In this document: piece by piece, positions 1 to 7,433 of the stretch
Layout: each line of letters begins with the position of its first letter
Position numbering within the stretch: the stretch's first letter is position 1
From: Pseudomonadota bacterium
Lineage (GTDB): Bacteria; Pseudomonadota; Gammaproteobacteria; Burkholderiales; Thiobacillaceae
Length of the DNA: 11,144 nt
Direction: 5' to 3'
NCBI GenBank assembly: GCA_021836225.1
Contig: JAKBJA010000066.1
Coordinates: forward strand, 8,299-19,442
The notes under the pieces: model-generated
Database searches by the model: none
The model's input: the letters and a program-made list of their open reading frames with translations, nothing else
What the model was told of the DNA's origin: nothing
Translations under genes and position numbers: made by a program

Positions 1-22
1 CCAGGCCGGCATGCCGGCCTGG
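1..22 (-). terminator. Perfect palindrome after the last gene, probable operon terminator hairpin
   Basis: The first 22 bases of the window form a perfect palindrome. The arms CCAGGCCGG and CCGGCCTGG can pair as a 9-bp GC-rich stem around a CATG loop. It begins three bases after the TGA stop of the last gene in the minus-strand series. A GC-rich hairpin in this place is typical of an intrinsic terminator. The T-run that would confirm it would lie to the left of base 1 and cannot be seen. It could also be a 3' mRNA-stabilising hairpin. Confidence 0.65.
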
Positions 23-25
23 TGT

Positions 26-901
26 TCAGATCAGTTCTGCGACGCCCTGAGGACCGACTTCCATGCCGAACCCGGCCAAGCCGCTGTCCTTGAGTTCGCC
101 CCCCATCGCCTTGAGGCTTTCCTCGGTAATGAGGTCGCGCAACTGCTGCTTGATCCGCAGGTATTCCGGACTCAAGGCCATGTCAGGCGTGCGCGGTCGC
201 GGCAGCGAGATGGGAATCTCGGCCTTGATGCGGCCCGGTCGCGCCGTCATCACGTAGACCCGGTCCGACAGGAAGATGCTCTCGTCGATGTCGTGCGTGA
301 TGAACAGCACCGAGATGCGGAAGCGCTGCCACATGTTGGTGAGGATCTGCTGCATCACCACACGGGTCTGGGCATCGAGCGCACCGAAGGGCTCGTCCAT
401 CAGCAGCACCTGCGGGCTGGTGGCCAATGCGCGGACAATGCCGACGCGCTGCTTCATGCCGCCTGAAAGCTGGTCCGGATAATGGTTCTCGAACGCGAGC
501 AGACCGGCCAGGCCGAGCAGGGTGCGCGCCGCCCCTTCACGGTGATTGGCGTCCAGCCCCTTCTGCTTGAGACCGAACTCCACGTTCTTGCGCACAGTAA
601 GCCAGGGGAAAAGCGAGTACTGCTGGAACACCATGCCGCGGTCGGCGCTGGGTTTGTCGGTCGCCTTGCCGTCCATGGTCACCGCGCCTTCGCTCGGATT
701 GACGAAGCCGGCCACCACATTGAGCAGAGTCGACTTGCCGCAGCCAGAGGGGCCGATGATGGAGATGAATTCGCCCGGCTTCACTTCCATGGAGACATCG
801 CTCACCGCCTCCACTGCAGCCGCATTGCTGCCGAAACGGACGCGCAGGTGATCGACCAGGATGTGGCCGGTTGCATTCGGTTTGTCGTCGGCTTGCGTCA
901 T
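26..901 (-). CDS. ABC importer 2, ATP-binding protein (NitT/TauT family, SsuB/TauB-like)
   Basis: Cytoplasmic ATPase of 291 residues that would power the second importer. All ABC motifs are visible: Walker A GPSGCGKST at 50-58, Q-loop FQQYSLFPW near 92-100, signature LSGGMKQRV at 145-153, Walker B LLMDEPFGALD from 166, and the H-loop His203 in ITHD. The FPW after the Q-loop and the PRPRTP near 235-239 are typical of the nitrate/sulfonate/taurine subfamily. The start is ATG at 901, whose A is the last base of the TAA stop of the permease gene (TAATG), so the two are translationally coupled. The reading frame is open further upstream to 1333, but that part lies inside the permease gene and has an unnatural Arg/His-rich composition. 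The tail past about residue 265 is slightly longer than in SsuB. High GC, like importer 2 as a whole. Substrate cannot be told from the ATPase. Confidence 0.95.
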   Translation of the reverse strand: MTQADDKPNATGHILVDHLRVRFGSNAAAVEAVSDVSMEVKPGEFISIIGPSGCGKSTLLNVVAGFVNPSEGAVTMDGKATDKPSADRGMVFQQYSLFPWLTVRKNVEFGLKQKGLDANHREGAARTLLGLAGLLAFENHYPDQLSGGMKQRVGIVRALATSPQVLLMDEPFGALDAQTRVVMQQILTNMWQRFRISVLFITHDIDESIFLSDRVYVMTARPGRIKAEIPISLPRPRTPDMALSPEYLRIKQQLRDLITEESLKAMGGELKDSGLAGFGMEVGPQGVAELI

Positions 902-1848
902 TATTTCTGTCCTCCATGAGTGGGGCCTGCCATCCAGGGCATCAGCATGTTGCCCAGAATCCGGATGGCGCCGCTGCACAGCAGCCCGAGCACGCCGATC
1001 ACGATCATGCCGATGGCGATGTCGGCATACTCGATCAGCGAGTAGGCCTCCCAGGTGAAGTAGCCGATGCCGAACTGGCCCGAGATCATCTCGGCTGCGA
1101 TCAGGGAGACCCAGGCCACCCCCATGCCGATGGCCAGCCCCGTAAAGATGTGGGGCAAGGATGCGGGCAGGACGACCTGGCGCAGCAGCCCGAATTCGGT
1201 CGTGCCCAGGCAGCGCGCTGCACGCAGCAGAACCGGATCGACGCTGTTCACGCCATGGATGGTATTGAGCAGGATGGGAAAGAACGAACCCAGAAAGGTG
1301 ATGAACACGATGCTGGTCTCGTTGGTGGGCCACAGCATGATGGCCATCGGTACCCAGGCGATCGCCGGAATCGGCCGCAAGGTCTCGAACAGCGGAAACA
1401 GCAGGGCTTTTGCGCCACGGTACTGCCCAATCAGCAGCCCCAGCGCCACGCCCAGCACGGTGGCGACGCTGAAGCCAAGCAGAATCCGACGCAGGCTGAC
1501 ATACATGTTGTTGTAGAACTTCTCGCTTTGCGCCAACCTCGCCGCGTTATCCCAGACCTCTCCGGGACTCGGGATATTGGTGAAGCGGATATAGAAATCC
1601 AGCTTGTACTTGGTGGCGAAGTACCAGAAGGCCACGAACAAGCCGAGCGAGAGCGTCGTCATCAACAGCTTGGGGAGTGCGCTCCGCAACCAGGCTGCAA
1701 CACGCCGGATCGGCGCTTCGGCCGGCTGCACCGGCGAGAGCGCACCTTGCGGGGTGACCTCGGGCTTCGGCGCAAGCGCCAGACTGGGCCCGTCCGCTGC
1801 GTCGTCAGGCTGGGGGACAACGAGGTTCAGACTGGTTGCGGTTTGCAT
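901..1848 (-). CDS. ABC importer 2, permease (NitT/TauT family, SsuC/TauC-like)
   Basis: Inner-membrane permease of 315 residues, one half of a homodimeric channel. After about 55 residues of Pro/Ala-rich, probably cytoplasmic sequence comes a first membrane helix near 60-78, then further hydrophobic segments near 121-142, 160-175, 178-196, 232-252 and 275-293. The EAA coupling loop that contacts the ATPase is seen at about 209-234, with CLGTTEFG followed by VVLPASLPHI. This is the binding-protein-dependent transport (BPD_transp_1) fold. The N-terminal extension is longer than in importer 1's permease. The ATG lies 3 bases after the TAG stop of the binding-protein gene; its Shine-Dalgarno GGAGG falls inside the last codons of that gene. 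The stop overlaps the ATPase start by one base. Family assignment is firm; substrate is unknown. Confidence 0.95.
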   Translation of the reverse strand: MQTATSLNLVVPQPDDAADGPSLALAPKPEVTPQGALSPVQPAEAPIRRVAAWLRSALPKLLMTTLSLGLFVAFWYFATKYKLDFYIRFTNIPSPGEVWDNAARLAQSEKFYNNMYVSLRRILLGFSVATVLGVALGLLIGQYRGAKALLFPLFETLRPIPAIAWVPMAIMLWPTNETSIVFITFLGSFFPILLNTIHGVNSVDPVLLRAARCLGTTEFGLLRQVVLPASLPHIFTGLAIGMGVAWVSLIAAEMISGQFGIGYFTWEAYSLIEYADIAIGMIVIGVLGLLCSGAIRILGNMLMPWMAGPTHGGQK

Positions 1849-1851
1849 GAT

Positions 1852-3312
1852 CTACCCTCCGACTTTCGCGACGGCCAGCACTTCCGTGTAGGAAGCGAGC
1901 CTGCCGCCCAGCTTCGCAGCCCAGGCTTCGGCGTCCTTCTTCAACAGGAAGGGCACGATTTCAGGCTTCTTCGGATTCTTGGCGCTGAGCGCATAGAACG
2001 CCTTGTCCGCAAACAGCTTGATGCCCGTGGTCTTGTCGAACACGAAGGCCACGCCGACCTTCTTGCCTTCCGACAGCGCCTTCTTCACCCCCGCCAGCGT
2101 GCAGCCGGCCGAACTGTAGGCCGTGATGGCGCCGCCCTCGACCCAGACCTCGCCCCCCTCGCGCGGGCTCTTGATGGGCTTCTTGCAGAGCGGGTCGGTG
2201 CCGCCGATTTCATAACCGGCAAAGCTCGCCTTCTGCTTGTCGTAGTCGATCCCCTTCTCCTTGAATGCCTGCTTGATATAGCTGTCATTGACCCAGGCAT
2301 CGGCATTGAAGGCCTTAACCCGCCCCATGCGGCTCAGCACACCGTGGTCGTATTTAACCGTCTCGATCCACTTCGGCTTGATGCTCGGATCGAGCGTATG
2401 GACGCCGCTGGGGCCGAGGAACATGTAGGCGACCTCTTTCTCGATCTTGGTCCACTCCTCGATCCTGGTCGCGGCCATGGCCGGGCTCTTGCGCACCCAG
2501 TCGTTCGCATCGAGCAGCGCCTTCAGGTAGGCCACCACGAACTCCGGATACTTGTCGGCGAAGTCCTTGCGCACCACGATGCCGTGGAAGGTCGGCACCC
2601 TGGTTTCCACGCCGTCGAAGATCTTGCGCGCAAAGCCGCGATAGGGCAGCAGTTCGGCGAAGGGCACGAAGTCGGAATGACCGTCGAGCTTGCGCTCCTG
2701 CAGGTTGGTGGTACCCACTTCCGGGCTCTGGCTGGCAAGGTCCCAGAAATCCTCTTTCCAGCCGCGGTCCTCCATCGCCTTCAGCAGCATGCCGTGGGCG
2801 GCGGAACCGAACGGAACCGACACCTTCTTGCCCTTCAGGTCGGACAGCTCGTAGTAGGGCGAATCCTTGTGGACCACCATACCGTTGCCCGCGCCGTTGA
2901 TGTTGTAGGCGATCAGCGCGATCAGCTCGCTCTTGGTCTCGTTGCCCGCCTGGAAGGTGGCGCCATTCACCAGCAGCGGGTAGTCGCCCATCATGCCGAT
3001 CTGCAGCTTGTTCGCCACCATGCCGTTGGTCACCGGCGGGCCCGAGGTGAAATTCTGCCAGTCGAGCTTGAAGTCGATGTCCTTGTACTTGGGCGTCTTC
3101 TTCAGCTCGGCGAGGTATTTGTCCAGCAGACCGAGCTTGTCGATCACGATGCCGCCGGTCACGGTGTTGGTCGTGGTGTTCTGCGTGCCGATGCCGACGG
3201 TCACCGTTTCCGCGTGGGCAGCCGCTCCGATCAACGCGCCAACACATGCCAGCGCCAGCGCCATACGACGAGGTATTGAAATTCCGGGAGTGAAACTGCG
3301 CATCTCTGCCAT
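1852..3312 (-). CDS. ABC importer 2, periplasmic binding protein with a NosL-like C-terminal domain
   Basis: Exported protein of 486 residues. A signal peptide (RR at 15-16, hydrophobic run about 18-31) probably ends at AHA34 before E35. Residues about 36-345 are a NitT/TauT (NMT1/SsuA-like) binding protein: GDYPLL near 109, LKGKKVSVPFGSAAHGMLL near 159-177, and a segment near 246-250 (VVRKD) typical of this family. Such proteins normally end near 320-340 residues. Here another ~115 residues follow (about 370-482), with Cys376, SSAGC ending at Cys404, VFDKTTGIKLF near 424, then VPFLLKKDAEAW and GGRLASYTEVL. That order matches the NosL family (Cys motif, DSxGC, 'TGxW/F', 'FxxxxDAxAF', GGxxLSYDE). 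The NosL 'CGM' metal motif is CKK here, so a copper site is uncertain. The start at 3312 has AAGGAAGG 6 bases upstream; ATG at 3303 is too far from it. It follows the largest gap in the operon. Confidence 0.9.
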   Translation of the reverse strand: MAEMRSFTPGISIPRRMALALACVGALIGAAAHAETVTVGIGTQNTTTNTVTGGIVIDKLGLLDKYLAELKKTPKYKDIDFKLDWQNFTSGPPVTNGMVANKLQIGMMGDYPLLVNGATFQAGNETKSELIALIAYNINGAGNGMVVHKDSPYYELSDLKGKKVSVPFGSAAHGMLLKAMEDRGWKEDFWDLASQSPEVGTTNLQERKLDGHSDFVPFAELLPYRGFARKIFDGVETRVPTFHGIVVRKDFADKYPEFVVAYLKALLDANDWVRKSPAMAATRIEEWTKIEKEVAYMFLGPSGVHTLDPSIKPKWIETVKYDHGVLSRMGRVKAFNADAWVNDSYIKQAFKEKGIDYDKQKASFAGYEIGGTDPLCKKPIKSPREGGEVWVEGGAITAYSSAGCTLAGVKKALSEGKKVGVAFVFDKTTGIKLFADKAFYALSAKNPKKPEIVPFLLKKDAEAWAAKLGGRLASYTEVLAVAKVGG

Positions 3313-3434
3313 GTCATGCCTTCCTTCCTGTCGATTGATAGAAAAAAGGCCGTCCCCACTTACGCTGAAATTATTATTGATTGCTCTTTTCCTGTTCGGG
3401 CATCAGCCCGAAAACATCCAGACTAAGCTTGGCA
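3313..3434 (-). other. 122-bp intergenic gap between the FdxA-like gene and importer 2
   Basis: This is the only gap above 100 bp; every other gap is 30 bp or less. It contains a short hairpin (listed separately), an AT-rich stretch (AATAATAATTT on the minus strand near 3368-3379), a run of six T after GGCC (minus strand, about 3344-3349), and the Shine-Dalgarno of the next gene. I see no ORF. An internal promoter is possible: TAATAAT could serve as a -10 box, but I find no convincing -35 at the right distance. Confidence 0.5.
3395..3412 (-). repeat. Short hairpin between the FdxA-like gene and importer 2
   Basis: TTCGGGC, ATCA, GCCCGAA on the plus strand: a perfect 7-bp stem with a 4-base loop. 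In the mRNA it would lie 22 bases after the stop of the FdxA-like gene. No U-run follows on either strand, so it is not a classical intrinsic terminator. It could be a transcript-processing or stabilising hairpin separating the upstream part from importer 2, or a junction scar. Confidence 0.5.
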
Positions 3435-3770
3435 TCACGCCGCCTCCGTCATTTCCAGATACTGGAATTTGTCTTTCGTATCCACCCAATCATCGGCGTC
3501 CGCCAAGGGCTCCGGCTTGTCTTTGATGAGTGGCCAGGTTTTGGTTAGATCGGCATTGAGCGTGAGATATCGCGTATATTCATCCGGCAATTTTGCTTCG
3601 GCGAAGATCGCTCCGGCCGGACACTCATCGACGCACAGCGAACAGTCGATACACTCCTCCGGGTCGATCACCATGAAATTCGGCCCCTCATGGAAAGCGT
3701 CCACGGGACACACCGGCACGCAGTCACCGTACTTGCATTTGATGCAGGGTTCTGCAACAACGTAAGTCAT
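3435..3770 (-). CDS. FdxA-like ferredoxin, [3Fe-4S]/[4Fe-4S] type
   Basis: Small soluble electron carrier of 111 residues, close in length and sequence to FdxA / Azotobacter ferredoxin I. It opens with MTYVV and CIKCKYGDC, and carries Cys at 9, 12, 17, 21, 40, 43, 46 and 50, in two CxxC-type sets each ending in CP. EGPNFMVIDPEECIDC is typical of the family. The C-terminal ~55 residues have the usual LNADLTKTWP and DADDW segment. In Azotobacter FdI the matching Cys9, 17 and 50 hold the 3Fe cluster and 21, 40, 43, 46 hold the 4Fe cluster; the extra free Cys found there near position 25 is Ala here. Whether one site is 3Fe or 4Fe cannot be read. The start has AGGAG 6 bases upstream, overlapping the TGA of the HEAT gene. 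In this operon it is a reasonable electron donor or acceptor for the AprA/AprB-like pair (inference). Confidence 0.93.
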   Translation of the reverse strand: MTYVVAEPCIKCKYGDCVPVCPVDAFHEGPNFMVIDPEECIDCSLCVDECPAGAIFAEAKLPDEYTRYLTLNADLTKTWPLIKDKPEPLADADDWVDTKDKFQYLEMTEAA

Positions 3771-3780
3771 GTCGTTCTCC

Positions 3781-4731
3781 TCATGTCGAGAGTTGCGTCA
3801 GAGCCAGGCGCGCAAGCTTGCGCACATCCGGATCGCTGTCATAAAGCGCATTCTCCAGCGCGGGAATTGCCGCCAAATCCCCGATTTCGCCCAATGCAAC
3901 CACCGCTTCCTTACGCAGATTGCTAATCTCATGGCTCAGCGCGTCAATCAATACAGGTAACGCACTACGCGCTTTCAACTTGCCCAAACTCCGGGCGGCT
4001 TTCACGCGCACCTGCCAATAAGCGTCAGTCATAACCGGGACCAAATCGTTAGCGGCATCAACAAGCTTGAGCTTTCCCAATGTGACAGCCGCTTCTTCCC
4101 GCACCTGCCAGAAACCATCTCGCAGCGCCGCCACCAAAGTCTGTTTGACGACAATGGCGTCGGTGGAAAAACCCAAGGCACCGATAGCAATTCGCCGCGC
4201 TTCCGGGTCTGGATCGGTTGCGGCTATCTTCGCGATATCGGGCAGCGCATCGGCGTTACGCAAATACCCCAGCACGCCAACACCTGCACACCGGACGACG
4301 CTGCTATCTGAATCGAGCGCGCTCATTGCTGGAGCGAAGGCATCCGCTGCGCGTAACTCACGCACAGCGCGCAGTAACGCTGCTTGCTTGCTTGGCGTTA
4401 TCTGTTCCGCAAGCGCTGCGAGAAGTGGCTCCGCCATTTCTCGCTCTTTCAATTCGGCCAGCGAGTCAGCGGCTGCTTGAGCCACATCCTTATCCGGATC
4501 GTCTAGCGCAGCGATCAAGGCACGTACTGCGTCGTGTGTCTCGTACCCCTCCAACAACCGCGCAGCTTCAACACGCACACCCGCATCGGGGTCATGCAAA
4601 GCGGTAATAAGCCAAGGCGAAATATTCGCTTCGTCACTATCCAGCAAATCCAGTACCGCTATACGACGCACACCCGCATCCGGGTCATGCAGTCGTTCAA
4701 GTAACTGTTGTTCGAGATCGATAATCATCAT
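3781..4731 (-). CDS. HEAT-repeat protein (PBS-lyase HEAT-like)
   Basis: A 316-residue protein made almost wholly of about ten helical repeats of ~31 residues. Recurrent units are LxDPDxxVRxxAAxxLGxL, for example LHDPDAGVRRIA near 14, LHDPDAGVRVEA near 45, FWQVREEAAVTLGKL near 205, YWQVRVKAARSLGKL near 237, and SDPDVRKLARLAL near the end. There is no signal peptide, membrane segment or Cys-rich motif, so it is probably a cytoplasmic scaffold. HEAT proteins of this kind bind partner proteins, and some are phycobilin lyases, but nothing here points to pigment chemistry. It lies between the importer 1 binding protein (22-bp gap) and the FdxA-like gene (10-bp gap). Two adjacent ATGs are available (4731 and 4728); the Shine-Dalgarno, GGGT, is weak. 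A role in assembling or docking the ferredoxin/flavoprotein system is inference only. Confidence 0.9.
   Translation of the reverse strand: MMIIDLEQQLLERLHDPDAGVRRIAVLDLLDSDEANISPWLITALHDPDAGVRVEAARLLEGYETHDAVRALIAALDDPDKDVAQAAADSLAELKEREMAEPLLAALAEQITPSKQAALLRAVRELRAADAFAPAMSALDSDSSVVRCAGVGVLGYLRNADALPDIAKIAATDPDPEARRIAIGALGFSTDAIVVKQTLVAALRDGFWQVREEAAVTLGKLKLVDAANDLVPVMTDAYWQVRVKAARSLGKLKARSALPVLIDALSHEISNLRKEAVVALGEIGDLAAIPALENALYDSDPDVRKLARLALTQLST
4574..4691 (-). repeat. Near-identical 25-bp direct repeats inside the HEAT gene
   Basis: CGCACACCCGCATC followed by (C/G)GGGTCATGCA occurs at 4574-4598 and again at 4667-4691, with one mismatch. The copies are 93 bp apart, exactly 31 codons, or one HEAT unit, and both encode LHDPDAGVR. 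This looks like a fairly recent duplication or gene-conversion event within the repeat protein. Confidence 0.8.
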
Positions 4732-4753
4732 GGTTTACCCGGTATAGGTGGCA

Positions 4754-5707
4754 TCACTTCGCCGTTGTGTTCATGACGAGCGGAGTTTTAATCATTCCGC
4801 TTTCATAGCTGTTCTTGAACCAGTTGTTCAGCAGCCTCTGAAAGACTGGCGTGACCTCGACAGAGATATCCTCCAGCCTGGATACGTTGTAATAAGGGTC
4901 GTCGCTCGACACCTGCCGTATGGTGTCCGGATCGATCCGCAACTTCTCGCCGAACCACTCGCTTGCCGTTTCCTTGTTCTTGGCAATAAACAGGATCGAC
5001 TCACGCAGTGCCGCCAGGTATTTCTTTTTGACGGATGGATTGGCTTTCATAAAGTCAGTACGCATGATCGAAACGAAACGAAACGGCCAGGTATAGACAA
5101 CCTTGGCGTTGAAGTCCTCTTTCAAACGCAGGACTTGCGGCTGCCTGATAACAATTGCATCGGCGAATTTTTGCGTTAACGCAAGTACCAATTCATTAGG
5201 CTGGGTATTCAGCAGTTGCACGTCGGAGGCCGGGTTCAAGCCCGCACCCTTAAGCAAGGTAAGCAAATCCAGGTACGAATCAGAGCCGAATGAAACGGCA
5301 ATTTTCTTGCCTTTCAATTGTGAAACGTCAGTCACAGCACTGTCTTTTGCCACCATCAACGCATGACTCGACTGCCCCAAGGACGCAACAACCTCAGCGG
5401 CATCCGGCTGCTTCGAAAGCAATGTAGTGACCGGCATCAAACTGGTAATCACTGCATCAACCCGACCTGATGCGAAAGCCTCCATTGCAGGCGGGCCGTA
5501 CTGAAAAAAACTGTATTCAGCGTCAAGGCCGTATTTTTTTGCGATTCCGGCACGCTCCATCACAACAGGAATTTGTCCATTCATGCCTGAAGGGTAGGCG
5601 ATCCGGATCTTGATCGGCGCGTCTGCAGCATGCGCCAGTGCCGTCCAACCAAATATCGTGGCCATCAAGAACGCATGGAACATGGATTTGCAACGTACGA
5701 TTGACAT
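4754..5707 (-). CDS. ABC importer 1, periplasmic substrate-binding protein (SsuA/TauA-like)
   Basis: Exported 317-residue binding protein of normal length for the NitT/TauT family. The signal peptide (KSMFHAFLMATIFGWTALAHA) likely ends at AHA27 before A28. The mature protein begins with the family strand IKIRIAYPSG, followed by VVMERAGIAKKYGLDAEY, FASGRVDAVITSL near 78-90, LKGKKIAVSFGSDSYLDLL near 131-149 and VIRQPQVLRLKED near 190-202. Unlike the binding protein of importer 2 there is no extra C-terminal domain. The start ATG at 5707 has AGGAG 6 bases upstream. The permease gene lies 19 bp upstream and the HEAT gene 22 bp downstream. The fold would suit a sulfonate, nitrate, taurine or thiamine-precursor ligand; the operon context favours a sulfur compound. 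The gene is visibly lower in GC than importer 2. Confidence 0.93.
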   Translation of the reverse strand: MSIVRCKSMFHAFLMATIFGWTALAHAADAPIKIRIAYPSGMNGQIPVVMERAGIAKKYGLDAEYSFFQYGPPAMEAFASGRVDAVITSLMPVTTLLSKQPDAAEVVASLGQSSHALMVAKDSAVTDVSQLKGKKIAVSFGSDSYLDLLTLLKGAGLNPASDVQLLNTQPNELVLALTQKFADAIVIRQPQVLRLKEDFNAKVVYTWPFRFVSIMRTDFMKANPSVKKKYLAALRESILFIAKNKETASEWFGEKLRIDPDTIRQVSSDDPYYNVSRLEDISVEVTPVFQRLLNNWFKNSYESGMIKTPLVMNTTAK

Positions 5708-5726
5708 GTCGATCTCCTATCAAGAA

Positions 5727-6545
5727 TTAAGCGTTACGCCAGGGAAGTACATACTTTTCAATCCAGCTCAGCATATGGGTCATTACCGAGCCAAGCACAC
5801 CGATTACTGCCATACCAACCAGAACATAGGCCGTATCAAGATTGAGCCTGTTAACCTGGATCATGTAGCCCAGCCCAGATTGAGCGGCGACCAGTTCTGC
5901 TGTCACCACCGCCATCCAGGATTGACCGAGGCCAATCTTCAGTCCTGTCCAGATCATCGGCATCGCCGATGGGAGCATCACGAAACGAATGACGTCCATG
6001 CGCTTCGCCCCGAGGCATTTCGCCGCATACAAATGCTGGTGCTCCATCGCCATGCCCCCGGTGAAGGCATTGAGAAATATCGGGAAAAAAGCCGCAATGG
6101 CGGTGATGAAATAGCTGGTTTCATCGCCGATTCCAAACCACAGGATGCCCATAGGAATCCAGGCAATCGGCGGAATGGGACGAATCAAATGGATGATCGG
6201 CATGGCCAATCGCCGGGCAAACAAATTATGGGCAAGGGCCATCGCCAGAGGAACGGCAATGGCACTGGCAATAAAGAAACCAATAAACACCCGCTTCAAA
6301 CTCGCCAGAACGTCCTGCAACAAACTGTTGTTCGCGATCAAATCCAGGAAACCCCGTCCCACGTCTATCGGCATGGGGAGCAAAACCGCATCATTTACGC
6401 TGTATGCAGCAAGTGCCCATACACCGAGAAAAAGCATCGCGCTTAGAACCGTCCAAATCGTTGCGTTTACCGTATTGGCGAGGCTCGCCAAACGCTCTAC
6501 TGATAAGTGCGTCAGGCCGTTAATAGAATGTTCAATGCTTGCCAT
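5727..6545 (-). CDS. ABC importer 1, permease (SsuC/TauC-like)
   Basis: Inner-membrane permease of 272 residues. Hydrophobic segments are seen near 29-48, 86-105, 113-135, 145-161, 196-212 and 233-255. The EAA loop lies at about 173-198 (YAAKCLGAKRMD, then FVMLPSAMPMI), as in the sulfonate/taurine permeases. I start it at the ATG at 6545, because GGAG lies 6 bases upstream; a TTG four codons further up (6557) would place that GGAG inside the coding sequence. The gap to the ATPase gene is 25 bp. It is similar in layout to the permease of importer 2 (shared PIPAIAW/PIPPIAW, SFFPILLN/AFFPIFLN) but clearly diverged, so the two importers are old paralogues rather than a recent duplication. Confidence 0.94.
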   Translation of the reverse strand: MASIEHSINGLTHLSVERLASLANTVNATIWTVLSAMLFLGVWALAAYSVNDAVLLPMPIDVGRGFLDLIANNSLLQDVLASLKRVFIGFFIASAIAVPLAMALAHNLFARRLAMPIIHLIRPIPPIAWIPMGILWFGIGDETSYFITAIAAFFPIFLNAFTGGMAMEHQHLYAAKCLGAKRMDVIRFVMLPSAMPMIWTGLKIGLGQSWMAVVTAELVAAQSGLGYMIQVNRLNLDTAYVLVGMAVIGVLGSVMTHMLSWIEKYVLPWRNA

Positions 6546-6570
6546 GTCATTCTCCAAGTAACACAGTGCA

Positions 6571-7416
6571 TCAGGAATTGAAAACGCGCAGACTTTCTTC
6601 GCGAATGATGGATAAGATTTCGCGTCTGATTTCCCCGAAACGCGGGTTGGTCAAGGTCTCGCTCGTGCGCGGGCGCGGAATATCCACGAGGATTTCGCAT
6701 TTGATGCCGCCCGGCATGGTCTTCATCACAAGAACCCGGTCTGACAGGAAAATCGCCTCGTCTACATCGTGCGTTACGAACACGACCGTAGTACGGAAGC
6801 TGCTCCATATCTTCAGCAGTTCTTCATGCATGATGGTTCGGGTCTGTGCATCGAGCGCGCCGAACGGCTCGTCGAGCAAAAGCACAGGGGGATACGTAGC
6901 CAGCGCGCGCGCGATGCCAACGCGCTGCTGCATCCCCCCGGAAAGTTGCGAAGGATAGAGGTCTTTGAACTTTTCCAAACCCACCAAACCGAGGAAGGTA
7001 CGCCCCACCCCATCAGGGTTGGCCGCTCCCAACATCCTGGGGCCGAAGGCCACGTTTTGCAGCGCCGTCATCCATGGGAAAAGCGCGTGCTGCTGAAAAA
7101 TCATGCCCCGTGCTTCATTTGGTTCGCCTACAGCCTCGCCATCGACAGACAGCTTGCCAGCGGTTGGTTTCACAATGCCGGCAATCGCATTCAACAAGGT
7201 AGATTTGCCACATCCGGATGGTCCTAGGAGCGCGATAAATTCACCTGGCTGGATATCTGCATTGGCATTTTCGAGCGCCACAGTGGTCGTGCCATTCCGC
7301 CGAAATTCAACGGACACGTTATCAATCTGAATGCGCCCGCGTACTGTTTTACAGCGTGTGTGTTCTACCTGCGATACGTCTTCTTGTTCCGGCTCGCGGA
7401 TCAAACGGTTCGTCAT
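6571..7416 (-). CDS. ABC importer 1, ATP-binding protein (SsuB/TauB-like)
   Basis: Cytoplasmic ATPase of 281 residues from ATG 7416. Walker A GPSGCGKST at 65-73, Q-loop FQQHALFPW near 107, signature LSGGMQQRV at 158-166, Walker B LLLDEPFGALD from 169 and H-loop His216 in VTHD are all present. PRPRTS near 248-253 marks the same subfamily as importer 2's ATPase. The start is uncertain. ATG 7416 lies 12 bases from the Shine-Dalgarno AAGGGAG, which is long. GTG 7422 lies 6 bases from it, which is better. TTG 7443 would put the Shine-Dalgarno inside the gene. All three differ by at most nine residues of a variable N-terminus. The sulfotransferase gene ends at 7450. Confidence 0.94.
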   Translation of the reverse strand: MTNRLIREPEQEDVSQVEHTRCKTVRGRIQIDNVSVEFRRNGTTTVALENANADIQPGEFIALLGPSGCGKSTLLNAIAGIVKPTAGKLSVDGEAVGEPNEARGMIFQQHALFPWMTALQNVAFGPRMLGAANPDGVGRTFLGLVGLEKFKDLYPSQLSGGMQQRVGIARALATYPPVLLLDEPFGALDAQTRTIMHEELLKIWSSFRTTVVFVTHDVDEAIFLSDRVLVMKTMPGGIKCEILVDIPRPRTSETLTNPRFGEIRREILSIIREESLRVFNS

Positions 7417-7433
7417 GCTCACGTCGCTCTCCC

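Noticed and set aside
902..1333. N-terminal extension of the importer 2 ATPase
   Set aside because: It lies inside the permease gene, has an Arg/His-rich composition with no motif, and the ATPase family starts near the ATG at 901, which overlaps the permease stop.
871..3279. 802-codon open frame on the plus strand
   Set aside because: It is antisense to the importer 2 permease and binding protein, both of which have clear family motifs. Its predicted protein is His/Gln/Arg-rich with no domain, as expected for a GC-rich shadow frame.
3300..3440. Insertion-sequence or transposon edge at the left GC step
   Set aside because: No terminal inverted repeats, transposase fragment or target duplication are visible here or near 8605-8640.
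6546..6557. TTG start for the importer 1 permease at 6557
   Set aside because: The Shine-Dalgarno GGAG for ATG 6545 would then be inside the coding sequence; no ribosome site precedes the TTG.
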